64,000 nt of DNA, from positions 16,925,755 to 16,989,754 of the forward strand of contig NC_077232.1 in NCBI RefSeq assembly GCF_027887165.1, written 5' to 3'. The position numbers and the translations under genes were made by a program. The notes beneath the pieces are model-generated. The model saw only the letters and a list, made by a program, of their open reading frames with translations, made no database searches and was not told the origin of the DNA. This stretch comes from Monodelphis domestica (lineage: Eukaryota; Chordata; Mammalia; Didelphimorphia; Didelphidae). The first letter of the stretch is position 1. The number at the start of each line of letters is the position of its first letter. Of the stretch, positions 11,268 through 23,690 are shown one piece after another.

Positions 11268-12476
11268 TATTTCTAATTATACAAGAAATTGTATAATTGT
11301 ATAAGGAATTGGATTAAGTGATCATTAAGTGTGCCTGAGTTAGTAAGATTCACTTTTGCTTACCACAGTGAAGGGTTGGAAACTAGATCCCTGTCCCCAA
11401 AGTGGCTAAATTAAAATGAAGTCATTATTGGTTTGCTAATGCATTCTGTTGGTAAAATAGCATATTGTAAAATGCATGAGCATATGGTCATAGATTTAGA
11501 ACTGGAAGAGACCCAAATGATTAACAAAGTAGGTAAGAAAATCTGCCTACATTCTTCTGGGTCTCTTGCTTCCAAAAGTAATGCCAAAGACTTTTATCAT
11601 CACGCTTCTGAAGAAGGATAGTAGGAGGGAAGCTATCTGGGCTATTTCTGGAACACGTTCAGAGAGACATCTGATGGTGACAGATTTGTTTCAGCCTTCC
11701 ATTTGTTATTACTACAACTAATATTTTTAAAAACACCTTCGTTTAATTCAATCCAATCCAATCTTATTGGGTGAACATTATTAAGGACATCAGGGGGGCA
11801 CCAGATTTTATATTAGGTTTTAGATTTGAATCTTGACTGCCACTTCTGAATTTTTAGAGCACATTTCTTCTACTGAGAGTTTCACATAAAGATTTTTTAA
11901 AAACAAAACATGAGATCACCCACTTTTACAAAATGAATGAATCAGAGTGTGGATATCTTGCATTTCAAAAGGACTATTTTGGTAACAAAGTGTCATCAAG
12001 AAATGTTATATATAAAATGAATCTGGAGGCATATTACTAGATTTATAAGCATTTATCAGTGAAGGGAGAGAAGAGATAAAAAGGGTGTGGGTTATGGTCT
12101 TTCCAATTTTAGGCAAAGATGCAATCCTTTATTTCAGTGGACCTCCAAGTTGCCTGTCAGAGATGGAGATAAATGAGATAAGAGAGCAGTGACAGAGAGT
12201 CAGTTATTTCAAGAGTGGAAGCAAAAAGTTCCCTCTGCTTCCCTTGCTAACTTTTTAAAACCTATAGCACCTTGGCCAATAGCTTTCACATGTTATGTCA
12301 TCTGCCCTGGCTTCTATGGAGATGTTATGCCAGGCTGTCAGGCCTCAATCAAGTCATAAGATTGTCAGGACACATGACTCTGTGACTTCTATGTCTCACC
12401 ACCGAGGTACCTGAGGATGGAGGCATTTTACTTCACACAATCTCCCCCCATGCCCATCCTCTGATTCTCTGGGAGA
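11268..12476. other. Intergenic, no gene recognised
   Basis: AT-rich sequence with no supported gene or named repeat. Confidence 0.3.
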
Positions 12477-12905
12477 TGTGAAGATTGGATTTGGCACTCT
12501 CCTGATTGTAACAATGAAGGTACTTAGCTCTTCCCTGATTGTGAAGATTTAAGTTATAACTCAAGTCTATTCTTAGTTTTTAATCCCCATAAGGGTAAAC
12601 ACCCTACTTAAAAGTTCAGTATGGAGACCTGCCCATTTTTAGATTTAATTACAAAAAATGAAAACAAAATACTTAAAAGTTAAGTATGAAGATCTGCCCA
12701 TTTAGATCTAATGACCAAAAGTGAAAATATCCCACTTTATTATGATGTGGGAGGTTTGTGACCCATGTGTGTGATAGATAGTGGGTAATAAATCAGAATT
12801 GACTAACTGCCTTCTGGCCAGTTCTAGAGCAGGACATCAGTGGTGATTGGTAGACATGAAATTAGGGGAAGTGAATCAAGAGAAAATGCCTTTAAAAGAG
12901 AGAGT
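12477..12905 (+). mobile_element. Fossil LTR, partial
   Basis: It starts TGTGAAGATT and follows the LTR at 14298 block by block (ACCCTACTTAAAAGTT, GATCTGCCCATTT, GGGAGGTTTGTGACCCATG, a TTTAAAAG box near 12891). It stops beside a palindrome. Confidence 0.6.
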
Positions 12906-12914
12906 GATACATAG

Positions 12915-12957
12915 AGGAGGGGATTCTTGGAGTGAATCACTCCAAGAATCCCCTCCT
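12915..12957. repeat. 43-bp perfect palindrome
   Basis: Arms 12915-12935 and 12937-12957 (21 bp each) are exact reverse complements around a single A. It lies exactly at the 3' break of the LTR fragment 12477-12905. Confidence 0.9.
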
Positions 12958-13845
12958 TTGCAATCATGTTAAGTCTTCCCACTCTTGGTTCTTCAGAAGA
13001 TCAACATGTCAGTCTTTCCAATGAATATAGAGTCTATACATATAGAGTCTATACATTTTGGATTTTCTCACCATGAGGAATAAGAGCACAAAAGGTATAT
13101 ATTTCACAGAAGGACTTACTATAATTTGGGGAATAAAATGAAAAAGAAGGGGAGAAAGAAAAATGATTGATAGGTTCATTGACAAAGAGCCATTTTTAGG
13201 TGACATTCTTCCTTGGAATAAGGGTTTACAATCAGGATCAACCCCTGCCTCAGTCCAGTTTATTATATCCAAAGGTTAACTTTGAATCTCATGATACAGT
13301 GTTTGATTTCTGCAAGCATCCTTTCACCATATTCTCCAGAAGAACTGCTTTCCTGGTCCAGGGTGTTGACAATTATCTTTTCCTAAAATTACTTGAAGAT
13401 CTTAGACTTTGAACTTTTAGGATAATTACACAATGCCCATTCCAGGAGGTTATACAACAATAATAGAATTGACATAGGATGCATGACTAAGCTATTAGGT
13501 ATTTGAATCAATTCTCCCAAAAATGAGGGGAGAGAGAAAATTAAATTAAATATATATATATATATATATAAACATAGAAATTAAAATTGTAACAGGTCCT
13601 TTATTCACCATCAAAGTCCAATTGCGGTAATATATTCTACAAGCATGCAGGAAAGGTATGGCAACATTGCAGTTACTCATCAGCCTTGACTACAGAAAAT
13701 TGCTATACTAAAGAAAAGATATGGGATAAATGGCTGAGAAAGAGGGAAATATGATCCCTTGATCTGATGTCTACTTCATGCATAGGGACAGCAAGCCAAA
13801 GTTAAAGCCAGAGATACATTTTAGTTTCATATCTTATTAAATTTT
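12958..13845. other. Intergenic, (TA)n at 13550-13571, no gene recognised
   Basis: The two overlapping frames of 70-87 codons around 13009-13412 have no family features. The only clear feature is the short TA run. Confidence 0.3.
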
Positions 13846-13988
13846 TTTATTTAAATATTTTTCTATGGTTATGTGATTCATGTTCTCTTCCTCTTTTTTT
13901 TCACTCCCTCCACCTAGAGCTGTCAAGCAATTCTATTGGATTATACATGTATTATCACTCAATACCCATTTCCATATTATTCATTTTT

Positions 13989-14172
13989 TAAGTGAACTCT
14001 TACCTTCCACCTTAGAATCAATACTTTGTATTGAGGGGTAAGGGCTAGGCAATGGGGATTATGTGACTTGCTGAGGGTCACAGAACTAGGAAATGTCTGA
14101 GGCCAGATTTTAAAAATAGAACCTCCCGTCTCTAGGTCTGGTTCTTAATTCATTTTGCTACCCAGCTGTCTG
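13989..14172 (-). mobile_element. tRNA-derived SINE with target duplication
   Basis: It is flanked by a 17-bp direct repeat, CCATATTATTCATTTTT, at 13972-13988 and 14173-14189. The body matches the SINE at 5640-5835. Confidence 0.8.
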
Positions 14173-14297
14173 CCATATTATTCATTTTTGTAATAATCTT
14201 TAAAAAACCCAAACTCCACATCAAATACCCATATAAACAAGTGAAAAATTTTTTTTCTTCTGCATTTCTACTCCCACAGTTCCCTTGGGATTGTCCT

Positions 14298-15075
14298 TGT
14301 GAAGATTAAATTTAACTCTCCCCTGATTATAACAATGAAAATATTTAACTCTTCCCTTATTGTGAAGATTAAATTGTAAGATCTGCCTATTTTTAGATTT
14401 AATCACCATATGAGTAAACACCCTACTTAAAAGTTGAATATGAAGATCTTCCCATTTTAGATTGAATCACAAAAGGTGTAAACACCCCATTCACACTTGA
14501 GTGGGGGAGGTTTGTTACCCATGTGTGAGATAGTGGGTGATGAATCAGAATCGACTGACTGCCCCCTGGGCAGTCCTAAAACAAAGCGTCAACTGTGATT
14601 GGTAGAGATAAAAATAGGGTAAGGACCAGGAAATGATGCAAGAGAAAATGTCTTTAAAAGGGAGTGACAACTTCCTGAAGAAAAACATTCTTCATCCTTT
14701 CAAGTTGAGACTGGTGAAGAGGCTGCTTACTGGATCTGAGACCCTGTTCCTTTGAACTCATACATGGTGAGTGAAAAGCTGACTCTTAACTGCTGGTTTT
14801 TCTCTGAAGAGACTGGCCTCAGGAAAGACCTATCCTCTTGAGAACTTCCTGTGTCCTCAACTTTGCTGAGGTTGACTGAAACTCCCTTGAGGGGGGGTGG
14901 TGGCAGAGATAAATTATTTAGTGCTAAGGCTAGATATCTTACTTTACCTTCTGATTTCTTATTTCACTCTTTCTACACTGTATCTCTTTGTAATTAATTA
15001 AATTCCTGGTGACCATGCTTATAAAATATAAAGTCTAACCATTTTAAAACAACCCCCCTTTCCCTCCTTATATCC
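14298..15075 (+). mobile_element. Fossil LTR inserted in L1
   Basis: It starts TGTGAAGATT, with a TATA-like CTTTAAAAGGG near 14652. The L1 flanks read TTGTCCT before and ATATCCTGGATCATGG after, so TCCT may be a 4-bp target duplication. It seems to be a solo LTR; the exact 3' end is unsure. Confidence 0.6.
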
Positions 15076-15418
15076 TGGATCATGGTATTTCTATCAGTAG
15101 CAAAGTTGATTACATATGATCATTCCATAATATTTCAGTCTCTGTGTACAATATTCTTGGTTCTGTTCATTTCACTCTGCATCAGTTCATGAAGGTCTTT
15201 CCAGCTTGTATGGAAGTTAAGCAGTTTATTGTTCCTTATTGTAAATAGCATTCCATCACCATCATCTACCATGATTTGTTCAGCCATTCCCCAATCAAGG
15301 GACATCCCCTCATTTTCCAATTTTTTTGCCACCACAAAAAGTGTGTCTATGAATATTTCTGTACAAACATCTTTTCATTATTATCTCTTTGGGGTAGAAA
15401 CCTGTGTAATTGAAAATC

Positions 15419-18400
15419 TGTTACCCTAAACTACATTTCCTGGGAGCCCACTGACTTCCTGTCATTACATACTTCCTATAGACAGGGGATAAATTTAGTG
15501 GGTGTTCTGGGCCTCAGGGCTCTTTGGGCTTCCTGTCGTCAGCATGGTGGCGATGGTAAGTGGGTATTTTAAAGAGGCTGATTAGCCATGGGTAGATGGT
15601 TGGCTTTATTTTGTTACCTTTTAATTCCTTTACTTCTAATGATCATTTAATAAATCCTTTAAAATATAATATTTTTATTATTTGAGATGAATTTTAACTT
15701 TTACAATTTGGGGACCAGAAGTTGGAGAAGGAATTCTCAATTTTTAAAGATAGCCTAAATAAATTTTTCAAGCAACATTTCTCCTGCCAAGGCTTTTTAA
15801 CCCCATTTCCCAATACCCACCCTCAGGACTCTGAGAGAACTCTGAACTCTCTTTGGAACTGTTGTCCAGCTCCTGCTGGTTTTTCTTTTCTATTTTCCCC
15901 ACCCTACTATCCCAACTGCTTTAATTTGAGTGACTTATCCAGGGACTCTTGGTGGAGAAGAGATAAGCTGCTTCTCTTGCCCATTTACTTGAGCCAGCAT
16001 TCCTCAATACTGCCTCTGGCTTTACTACTGTTGATTCAGCCTCTTGGGTTGTCCCAGATATTTGCTTCTTATTATCCTGATCTCTCCTATTACTTATCTG
16101 GAGCTCTCATCCTCCTGCTCCTGCCCCAACCCCAGCCCCAAGTGCTTTTGCTGATCCTTCTGGGCTTCTGGTTGCTGCTGCAGCTACTGCACACAAGTTA
16201 GGAGTCCATGGAGCCACTCTCTGGGCAGCTGGTAAAATCCAGGGTTTGTTTTCCTTAGGCAATAATTATCCTTCTAACTCCCTGTCCACGTGGAAGCAAC
16301 CTGCTCCCTAGCATTTTACCCCAGGAGGGAAGAGGAAAGGAGTTTACTCTTCCAAACAGGAAGTAAAATTGCAAGCATGGCACACTCTATGAAAGAGCAG
16401 TGAGTGCATTACCTATCTCAAACAGCTTACAGTGTTAGGATGTTTTTTCTTCCAACCATTCCTAGGTTCACTGGTCCTTTCAATTATCTTGCCTGAGATT
16501 CAGGGGAGAAATTCATCTCCCTATACCCTCTCCCCATTCCTTTAAAGAGTCTGGAGGTGAAAATTTTAAGCCTTCTCAGGCTCTGTTGTTTTATGAAAGT
16601 CTCTGTATCATATTGTATTTTGCTGATTGTCTGCTTTAAGATTTAATTTTGTTTTTTTAAGTTCATATATTAATCTGATCAATACTATTCTGTTACATAG
16701 AATCATTTTAATCTATTGTGTTTTAATTTTTAGATATATTCTGTTACCTTTCCCCTATAACTATACTGAACAAAATACCATTGCATAAGGCCATAAAACC
16801 AGCCTTTCTTCCATTTTGCCTTTGTTTAACTGTCATATAGATTATGGATGGAATCCGTACACCTGGTTAACAACCTTTGGAAAATTTAATGAGCTAAATT
16901 TCTAAATTGATTTTAAGGGGTCTTCAGATATGATTTTTAAAATTTCCCCCTAGAACTCTGACTGATCATCTTGCCTGCCTCTGAGTTATTTGTAATAAGA
17001 GGTAAAAGGTCCATTTTAGTAGCTGAAGTGAAGTGCAATTATATCCCCATCTCTACATTTGTAAAAATTTAAATGGATGGGACATATCACATCTCATATC
17101 AGAGGATCTAGGAATTTCTTCCTAGGGCATGGTACACCTGGATGGCTCCCAGGAAGGATCATATCTCATTTGTAACTCTTCAGCTTACTCTAGCCATCCA
17201 CCAAAATGATCTAGATTCTTGGTGACATTTTTAGATACAACATCAACAGTTCAGAGGTTTAGTCTTTTCTAGTCTCCTCTGCCACATTTTTGTAATGATG
17301 GCAGTAATAGATAAAAAAAATTTTTCAGTCAAGGTTGAAAGATTGCTATACCTGAAAAAACTTGTGACAAGTACCCATTAGCTTCTAAGGCTTTTTTAAA
17401 AATGTCATACAGCAGACATGTGAATTATCATGATAGTGGGTTTGCTTGCTATTGTAATTAAATGGGATATTATAACTATCGGGATTCTGATACTTCTTAA
17501 ATGTGCATTACCTGTTGTACTATTGTTCTGTTACTGTGTGAAAATCATTTGTGCTCACACAGTGGTTCCTGGCCAAGTTTGAAAAGGAAATGGATCTCAT
17601 TTTTGGTGTGAAACCTTTGTATTCTACCTTTTCTTAGCTGACACAGTGTAGCAATGATTGTAAGCTATACATTTTTTATTTTAAAAACTTTTTATTATTA
17701 TTTTTTTCCTTGCATGTGTAATATATTATTTGTTTTGTTTTTCTCTCCTTTTTGTATTTGAAGCACGTGTCACCAGTATTGAGTAGATTTTCTTTTATTT
17801 TTTTTAAATCTTGCAGTAATATAATATATATTATATATATATGTAAATATATATATAAATATAAATTTAAAATACAATTGTTCTAATGTCAATGCATACC
17901 CCAAAACTTTAGACTATAAAAATGATTCCATTGATTGTTTAAAAATTATAGGACTATGCTTAATGATCTGTCTGCTTCCAGAAAAGGGAATAAAAAAATA
18001 GGTATTGCACAGTTCTTTTTTTTTATTATTATTAAATATATTTTATTTGATCATTTCCAAGCATTATTCGTTAAAGACATAGATCATTTTCTTTTCCTCC
18101 CCCCCACCCCCCATAGCCGACGCATAAGTCCACTGGGCATTAGATGTTTTCTTGATTTGAACCCATTGCTTTGTTGATAGTATTTGCATTAGAGTGTTCA
18201 TTTAGAGTCTCTCCTCTGTCATGTCCCCTCAACCTCTGTATTCAGGCAGTTGCTTTTTCTCGGTGTTTCCACTCCCATAGTTTATCCTTTGCTTATGAAT
18301 GGTGTTTTTTTCTCCTGGATCCCTGCAAGTTGTTCAGGGACATTGCACCGCCACTAATGGAGAAGTCCATTACGTTCGATTATACCACAGTGTATTAGTC

Positions 18401-21150
18401 TCTGTGTACAATGTTCTCCTGGTTCTGCTCCTCTCGCTCTGCATCACTTCCTGGAGGTTGTTCCAGTCTCCATGGAACTTCTCCACTTTATTATTCCTTT
18501 TAGCACAATAGTACTCCATCACCAACATATACCACAGTTTGTTCAGCCATTCCCCAATTGATGGGCATCCCCTCGTTTTCCAGTTTTGGGCCACCACAAA
18601 GAGCGCAGCTATGAATATTTTTGTACAAGTCTTTGTGTCCATTATCTCTTTGGGGTACAGACCCAGCAGTGCTATGGCTGGGTCAAAGGGTAGATATTCT
18701 TTTGTCGCCCTTTGGGCATAGTTCCAAATTGCCCTCCAGAATGGTTGGATCAATTCACAACTCCACCAGCAATGAATTAATGTCCCTACTTTGCCACATC
18801 CCCTCCAGCATTCATTACTTTCCTTTGCTGTAATGTTAGCCAATCTGCTAGGTGTGAGGTGATACCTCAGAGTTGTTTTTATTTGCATCTCTCTGATTAT
18901 AAGAGATGTAGAACACTTCTTCATGTGCTTGTTAATAGTTTTGATTTCTTTATCTGAGAACTGCCTATCCATTTCCCTTGCCCATTTATCAATTGGAGAA
19001 TGGCTTGATTTTTTGTACAATTGATTTAGCTCATTATAAATATAAGTAATTAAACCTTTGTCAGAGGTTTCTATGAAGATTTTTTCTCAATTTGTTGTTT
19101 TCCTTCTGATTTTAGTTATATTGGTTTTGTTTGTACAAAAACTTTTTAGTTTGATATAGTCAAAATTATTTATTTTACATTTTGTGATTCTTTCTATATC
19201 TTGCTTGGTTTTAAAGCCTTTCCCCTCCCAAAGGTCTGACATGTATACTATTCTGTGTTTACCCAATTTACTTATGGTTTCCTTCTTTATGTTTAAGTCA
19301 CTCACCCATTTTGAATTTATCTTGGTGTAGGGTGTGAGGTGTTGATCTATTCCTAGTCTCTCCCACACTGTCTTCCAATTTTCCCAGCAGTTTTTATCGA
19401 ATAGTGGATTTTTGTCCCAAAAGCTGGGATCTTTGGGTTTATCGTATACTGTCTTGCTGAGGTCGCTTTCCCCCAGTCTATTCCACTGATCTTCCTTTCT
19501 GTTTCTTAGCCAGTACCAAATTGTTTTGATGACTGCTGCTTTGTAATATAGTTTAAGGTCAGGGACTGCAAGGCCCCCATCATATGTGTTTTTTTTTTCA
19601 TTATTTCCCTGGATATCCTTGATCTTTTGTTCTTCCAAATGAACTTTGTTATGGTTTTTTCTAAATCAGTGAAGAAGTATTTTGGTAGTTCAATGGGTAT
19701 GGCACTAAATAGATAAATAAGTTTGGGTAGGATGGTCATTTTTATTATATTGGCTCGTCCTATCCATGAGCAGTTAATGTTTTTCCATTTGTTCAAGTCT
19801 AGTTTTAGTTGTGTGGCGAGTGTTTTGTAGTTGTGTTCATATAGTTCCTGTGTTTGTCTTGGGAGATAGATTCCTAGGTATTTTATTTTGTCTAAGGTGA
19901 TTTTGAATGGGATTTCTCTTTCTAGTTCTTGCTGCTGAGCTGTGTTGGAGATAAATAGAAAAGCTGATGATTTATGTGGGTTTATTTTGTATCCTGCAAC
20001 TTTGCTAAAGTTGTTGATTATTTCAATTAGCTTTTTGGTTGAATCTCTAGGATTCTTTAAGTAGACCATCATGTCATCCGCAAAGAGTGATAACTTGGTC
20101 TCCTCCTTGCCTATTTTGATGCCTTCAATTCCTTTATCTTCTCTAATTGCTACTGCTAGTGTTTCTAGTACAATGTCAAATAGTAGAGGTGATAATGGGC
20201 ATCCTTGTTTCACTCCTGATCTTATTGGGAATGCATCTAGTTTATCCCCATTGCACAGTTCTAAAGAAGCACAAAGCTATGTGTATAGTTCCAATTGAGC
20301 ACAAGGTCAAAGAGACCAAACCAATCCTATGTGGATTGATGGCATTCTGCACAAAGAGCACAAGGACTTGATCGTATGTGAGACTCGAGGTTGTGCCTGT
20401 TTAACATGTGTTAAATGCAAGACTTCCTTGTACCACACACTCTATATCAAGTACATAACATCAATTATTCTGGCTCCATCCTGGCTCCCATTTGCTGCTA
20501 AAATAGAGTCCCTTTTCTGTATTTCATAGTATGACAAATTTCTGTAGTTCTGGCTACTGATTGGGTAAGTGCATAATTGCTTAAATCACTTTAACTGGGC
20601 CCTGTTTGAAGGACCTATTATAGGTTTATTTTTCCTTTACTTAGAATTTTTACCCATAAGACTTTGATACTTTATATTTCATCCAGAAGTCATCCTTTCT
20701 CTTTTATTTGGAGCTTTTTGATGTTTTTGATTTCTCTTGCCAATTGATTCATATACTTCATAATTCAGCCATGCATCCCTAAGTGATCTTTGTGTTTTCA
20801 ACATTCTCTTCAGGGGGAATGCATTATTATTCTAAATTGCAAAGTTTAAATTCTTTTTTGATAGTAATTTTAGGATAAGAAACATGCTACTTCTCTGAAT
20901 CCAGAAAGTGAACTGTTTGAAAAAGGCACCATGAAGATGCCTGCACAGACCACATGCTACACCAGAATATCAAGAGTGAACTACGGGGTGTGGTGATTTG
21001 AACTGCGTGAGGTTGAATTAATTTGTTTTGTATTTATACTCTTATGCCGAAGGGGACTTGAGGGCTAATATTTTATAAATGGTGACCATAATAATTCTTT
21101 TTAACTCATAAAGTTAGTGAAATAATTTTAATTCTTATAAAACCTATTTT
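15419..21150 (+). mobile_element. ERV fossil with 5' LTR, interrupted by an L1
   Basis: The 5' LTR is 15419-15705 (TGTTACCC to TTTTACA), followed by a leader TTTGGGGACCAGAAG that could hold the primer-binding site. The interior then runs to 18003 and from 20263 to about 21150. The downstream interior matches 41290-42120 of the other ERV fossil (for example AATGCATACCC, AAAAGGGATAAAAAA, ATCAAGA-TGAACT). The element is old and broken many times; no intact gene is seen. The class is uncertain, perhaps class I. Confidence 0.6.
18017..20249 (-). mobile_element. Young 5'-truncated L1 with 13-bp target duplication
   Basis: A 2233-bp antisense L1 is flanked by the direct repeat ATTGCACAGTTCT at 18004-18016 and 20250-20262. 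The poly-A side is the T run at 18017. The - strand encodes the RT part of ORF2 from MKQGCPLSPLLF with the FADDM catalytic motif (19506-20213), then the thumb and C-terminal regions (19087-19638, 18370-19020). Frameshifts between these three frames and the missing 5' part make it immobile. The good reading shows it is the youngest LINE in the window. Confidence 0.92.
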
Positions 21151-21164
21151 TTTCCTGTACCATT

Positions 21165-22215
21165 TTCTAATTTTCCCAGCAGCTTTTGTCAAATAGTGAG
21201 TTCTTGTAAAAAAAACTGAGATCTTTGGGTTTATAGAACTTTAGCTTGTTGAAATCATTTACCCCTAAATCTATCTTTTAGTGGGTACTATATTGTTTTG
21301 ATGATCACCACTTTATTGTATAGTTTGACATTTGGCACCACTAGTTTCCCATCCTTCACACTTTTTTTTATTAGTTCCCTTGAAATTCTTGATCTTTTGT
21401 TCTTCAAGATGAACTTTGTTATAACTTTTTCTAATTCTATAAAAAAGTTTCCTGGTAGTTTGATAGATATGGCCCTCAATAAGTAAATTAGTTTAGGTAG
21501 AATTGTCATTTTTATTATGTTAGCTTCTCCTACCCATGAGCAATTAATGTTTTTCTAATTGTTTAGATCTAGTTTTATTTGTGTGAAAAGTGTTTTGTAT
21601 CTGTGTTCATATAATTCCTGTGTTTGTCTTTGCATATAGATTCCTAACTATTTTATATTGTCTAGGGTGATTTTAAATGGAATTTCTCTTTCTAACTCTT
21701 GCTTCTGAGTTTTGTTTGAAATGAGTGTATATAAATGCTGTTGATTAATGTGGGTTTATTTTGTCTTCTGCAACTTTGCTAGTTATTATTTCCATTAGCT
21801 TTGTAGTTGATTTTCTAGGATTCTTTATGTAGACCATCATATCATCTGCAAAGAGTGATAATGTAGTTTCCTCATTGCCTATTTTAATCCTTTCAATTTC
21901 TTTTTCTTCTCTAATGCTTCTGCTAGCATTTTTAATATGGTATTAAATAATAGTGGTGATAATGGGTGTCCTTGCTTGACTCCTGACCTTACTGGGAAGG
22001 TGTCTAATTTATCCCCATTGCAATTGATACTTGATGATGATTTTAAATAAATACTGCTTATCATTTTGAGGAAAGGTCTTTTGTTCATATAATTTCCGGT
22101 GTTTTTAATAGGAATAGGTATATTTTGTCAAAGACTTTGTCTATATCTATTGAGATAATCATGTGATTTCTGTTAGTATGGTTATTGATATGGTCCCTAT
22201 GTCCCTATTAGTTAT
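21165..22215 (-). mobile_element. Older L1 ORF2 fragment, antisense
   Basis: It matches the RT and thumb region of the L1 above (19373-20245) and carries short frames such as 21879-22088 with GVKQGHPLSPLLFN and 21288-21509. It has no poly-A end, so it is an internal piece. Confidence 0.8.
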
Positions 22216-22750
22216 AAAAATCTTGGACTGCTCTTCTATGAGGCAGACTTTTATCTGCACCTGCCTCCCAGCCATTCAACAATAAATTTCTTTATTTTTA
22301 AAGATAATCATTGGCGCCTGTCAATACATTGAGGGGGCATCCTTCCTGAGCCAGATTAATATCAAGCTCTCCACAACAATAGGAGGAACTGACCTAGGGG
22401 AAAGGGGGAGGGCATGGCAGAAGGATGTTCCTTGCTTAGGAGGCCCCAGGTAATAGAACCCATTTGAAGGTGAAATGGCCACTGCGGTATGGTGGCAGAG
22501 TCCAGAAGACCAGGAACAGAGGTGCAGCCTTTATTTAGTTACAAGCATTATGATATAAAAATATGTATACAGCTCTGATAACATCCCTGAGAAGGAGATA
22601 CAGCAAACATTTGGTAACTGGGAATTGGACAGAATGGCTTCTAAGGGTACCTCCATCTGGAAAATTATATCAATTGATCTCTAAAATTGGATGAGTAGGA
22701 AAAGAATAGCATGTATATTCCTTTGGGCTGTCCTTTTATGAGAAGTAGAA
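22216..22750. other. Possible LTR piece, otherwise unassigned
   Basis: TTCAACAATAAATTTC followed by TTGGCGCC at 22275-22320 looks like an LTR polyadenylation region and end, but no partner was found. Confidence 0.3.
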
Positions 22751-22754
22751 TTAT

Positions 22755-23445
22755 TTTCCTGTCATGGTGTTATTGGCTCGAAGGATGCCCTTGGGGTTCG
22801 GGAAGGATACATTTTGCAAGCATGCAATGACTCCAAAACTTAGCTTAAAACAAAAAAAGAGATTTATTAATTTAGAAAGTAATGTTGAGAGTGGCCAGGA
22901 GGATAGCAAGGTGGAACAGCAAGATGGGGAGCAGTTCCTTGGGAGGACAGCATGAAAGGAAAGGTTGTTCCCCCAGATGACATCAGTTCTGGGGATTTTA
23001 TACATTCTTCACAACAGTTAGTCACTCAGGGATGAGGTGGGGTGATCGTACTGGGGTTTGCCTGGGGACATAAAGATTCCTTAGTTTTAGGGGACAAACA
23101 GATGTCTGATAGGATCAAGGTGTGGTCTGAAGGTGCATCTTTCTGACCATCTAGAGGTCGATCAAAGGAAGATAGTCATCTCAGGACCCTAGAGGGGTCA
23201 TTGGGTGTTTTTAGGCTCAGAGTCAGGAGGAGGCAAAACAAAGGATTTCCCTGATAATAGTTCGCCTGGGTTTCTGGGGTACAGTGCCCATGCCAATGGG
23301 ACAAAGGTCTCCGGTTATATAGCCCACAAGCTCACTGCTTTCATTTTCCAATGGGGCTCTGTAGATGTTGTACTTCAGGACGCCCTGAGCAACTTCATGA
23401 AGGGAAGAATTTTTTCTACTGAATATTAATAGAATCACCAATGCC
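22755..23445 (-). mobile_element. Probable antisense LTR/ERV fossil
   Basis: Read on the - strand it contains an AATAAATCTC signal followed by an LTR-like end near 22780-22870. The neighbouring 23223-23445 is unassigned and may be interior. It lies only 180 bp before the signal exon, so it might affect the promoter (inference). Confidence 0.35.
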
Positions 23446-23454
23446 AAGCTGTGA

Positions 23455-23600
23455 TTTAAGGACCCTCAGAAGTTTTTTAACCGAATCCCTTTTCATTCAG
23501 ATGAATAAATTAAGTCAGAGAAGTTAAGTGACTTATCTACAGTCACAAGGGTAGTTAGGAGAACTGGGATTAAAATACACATCGCTGACCGCAAAATCAC
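23455..23600 (+). mobile_element. MIR fragment
   Basis: It has AGATGAATAAATTAAGTCAG, GAAGTTAAGTGACTTAT and GTCACAAGGGTAGTTAGGAG. Confidence 0.55.
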
Positions 23601-23623
23601 AAGGCTGATGGCACTACATTGAG

Positions 23624-23690
23624 ATGAAGCCACTCTTTCTTCTAGATTTCACTTTCATCCTCTTGGTGTTGCTTCCCTGGCCACTCTCAG
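23624..23690 (+). CDS. Signal peptide exon of BTN-like gene
   Basis: ATG at 23624 opens 22 codons plus one base before a strong donor (gtaggt at 23691). The peptide starts MKPLFLLDF and continues with a leucine/valine-rich hydrophobic core (FILLVLLPW) and ends PLSG, a typical cleavable ER signal. The last base is phase 1 and joins to the IgV exon as G|GG, giving Gly-Lys-Phe-Thr at the expected mature N-terminus. An ATG at 23608 in another frame ends after three further codons and could be a tiny upstream ORF. The transcription start is not visible; an LTR-like stretch and a MIR fragment lie just upstream. The start is supported by signal-like sequence, donor and phase, not by transcripts. Confidence 0.7.

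Larger units (their letters stand above)
13846..15415 (-). mobile_element. L1 3' end, antisense, split by a SINE and an LTR
   Basis: L1 pieces lie at 13846-13988, 14190-14297 and 15076-15415. The last piece holds the end of ORF2 on the - strand (WGMAEQIMVDDGDGMLF), matching the younger L1 at 18.5 kb. The host L1 is older than both insertions. Confidence 0.7.

Noticed and set aside
15722-16201. 159-codon + strand frame after an LTR
   Set aside because: It lies in the interior of an ERV fossil; not a host gene and left as part of the fossil.
23205-23447. 74-codon frames on both strands just before the signal exon
   Set aside because: Opposing frames of equal length over an LTR/ERV-like stretch; no host protein features.
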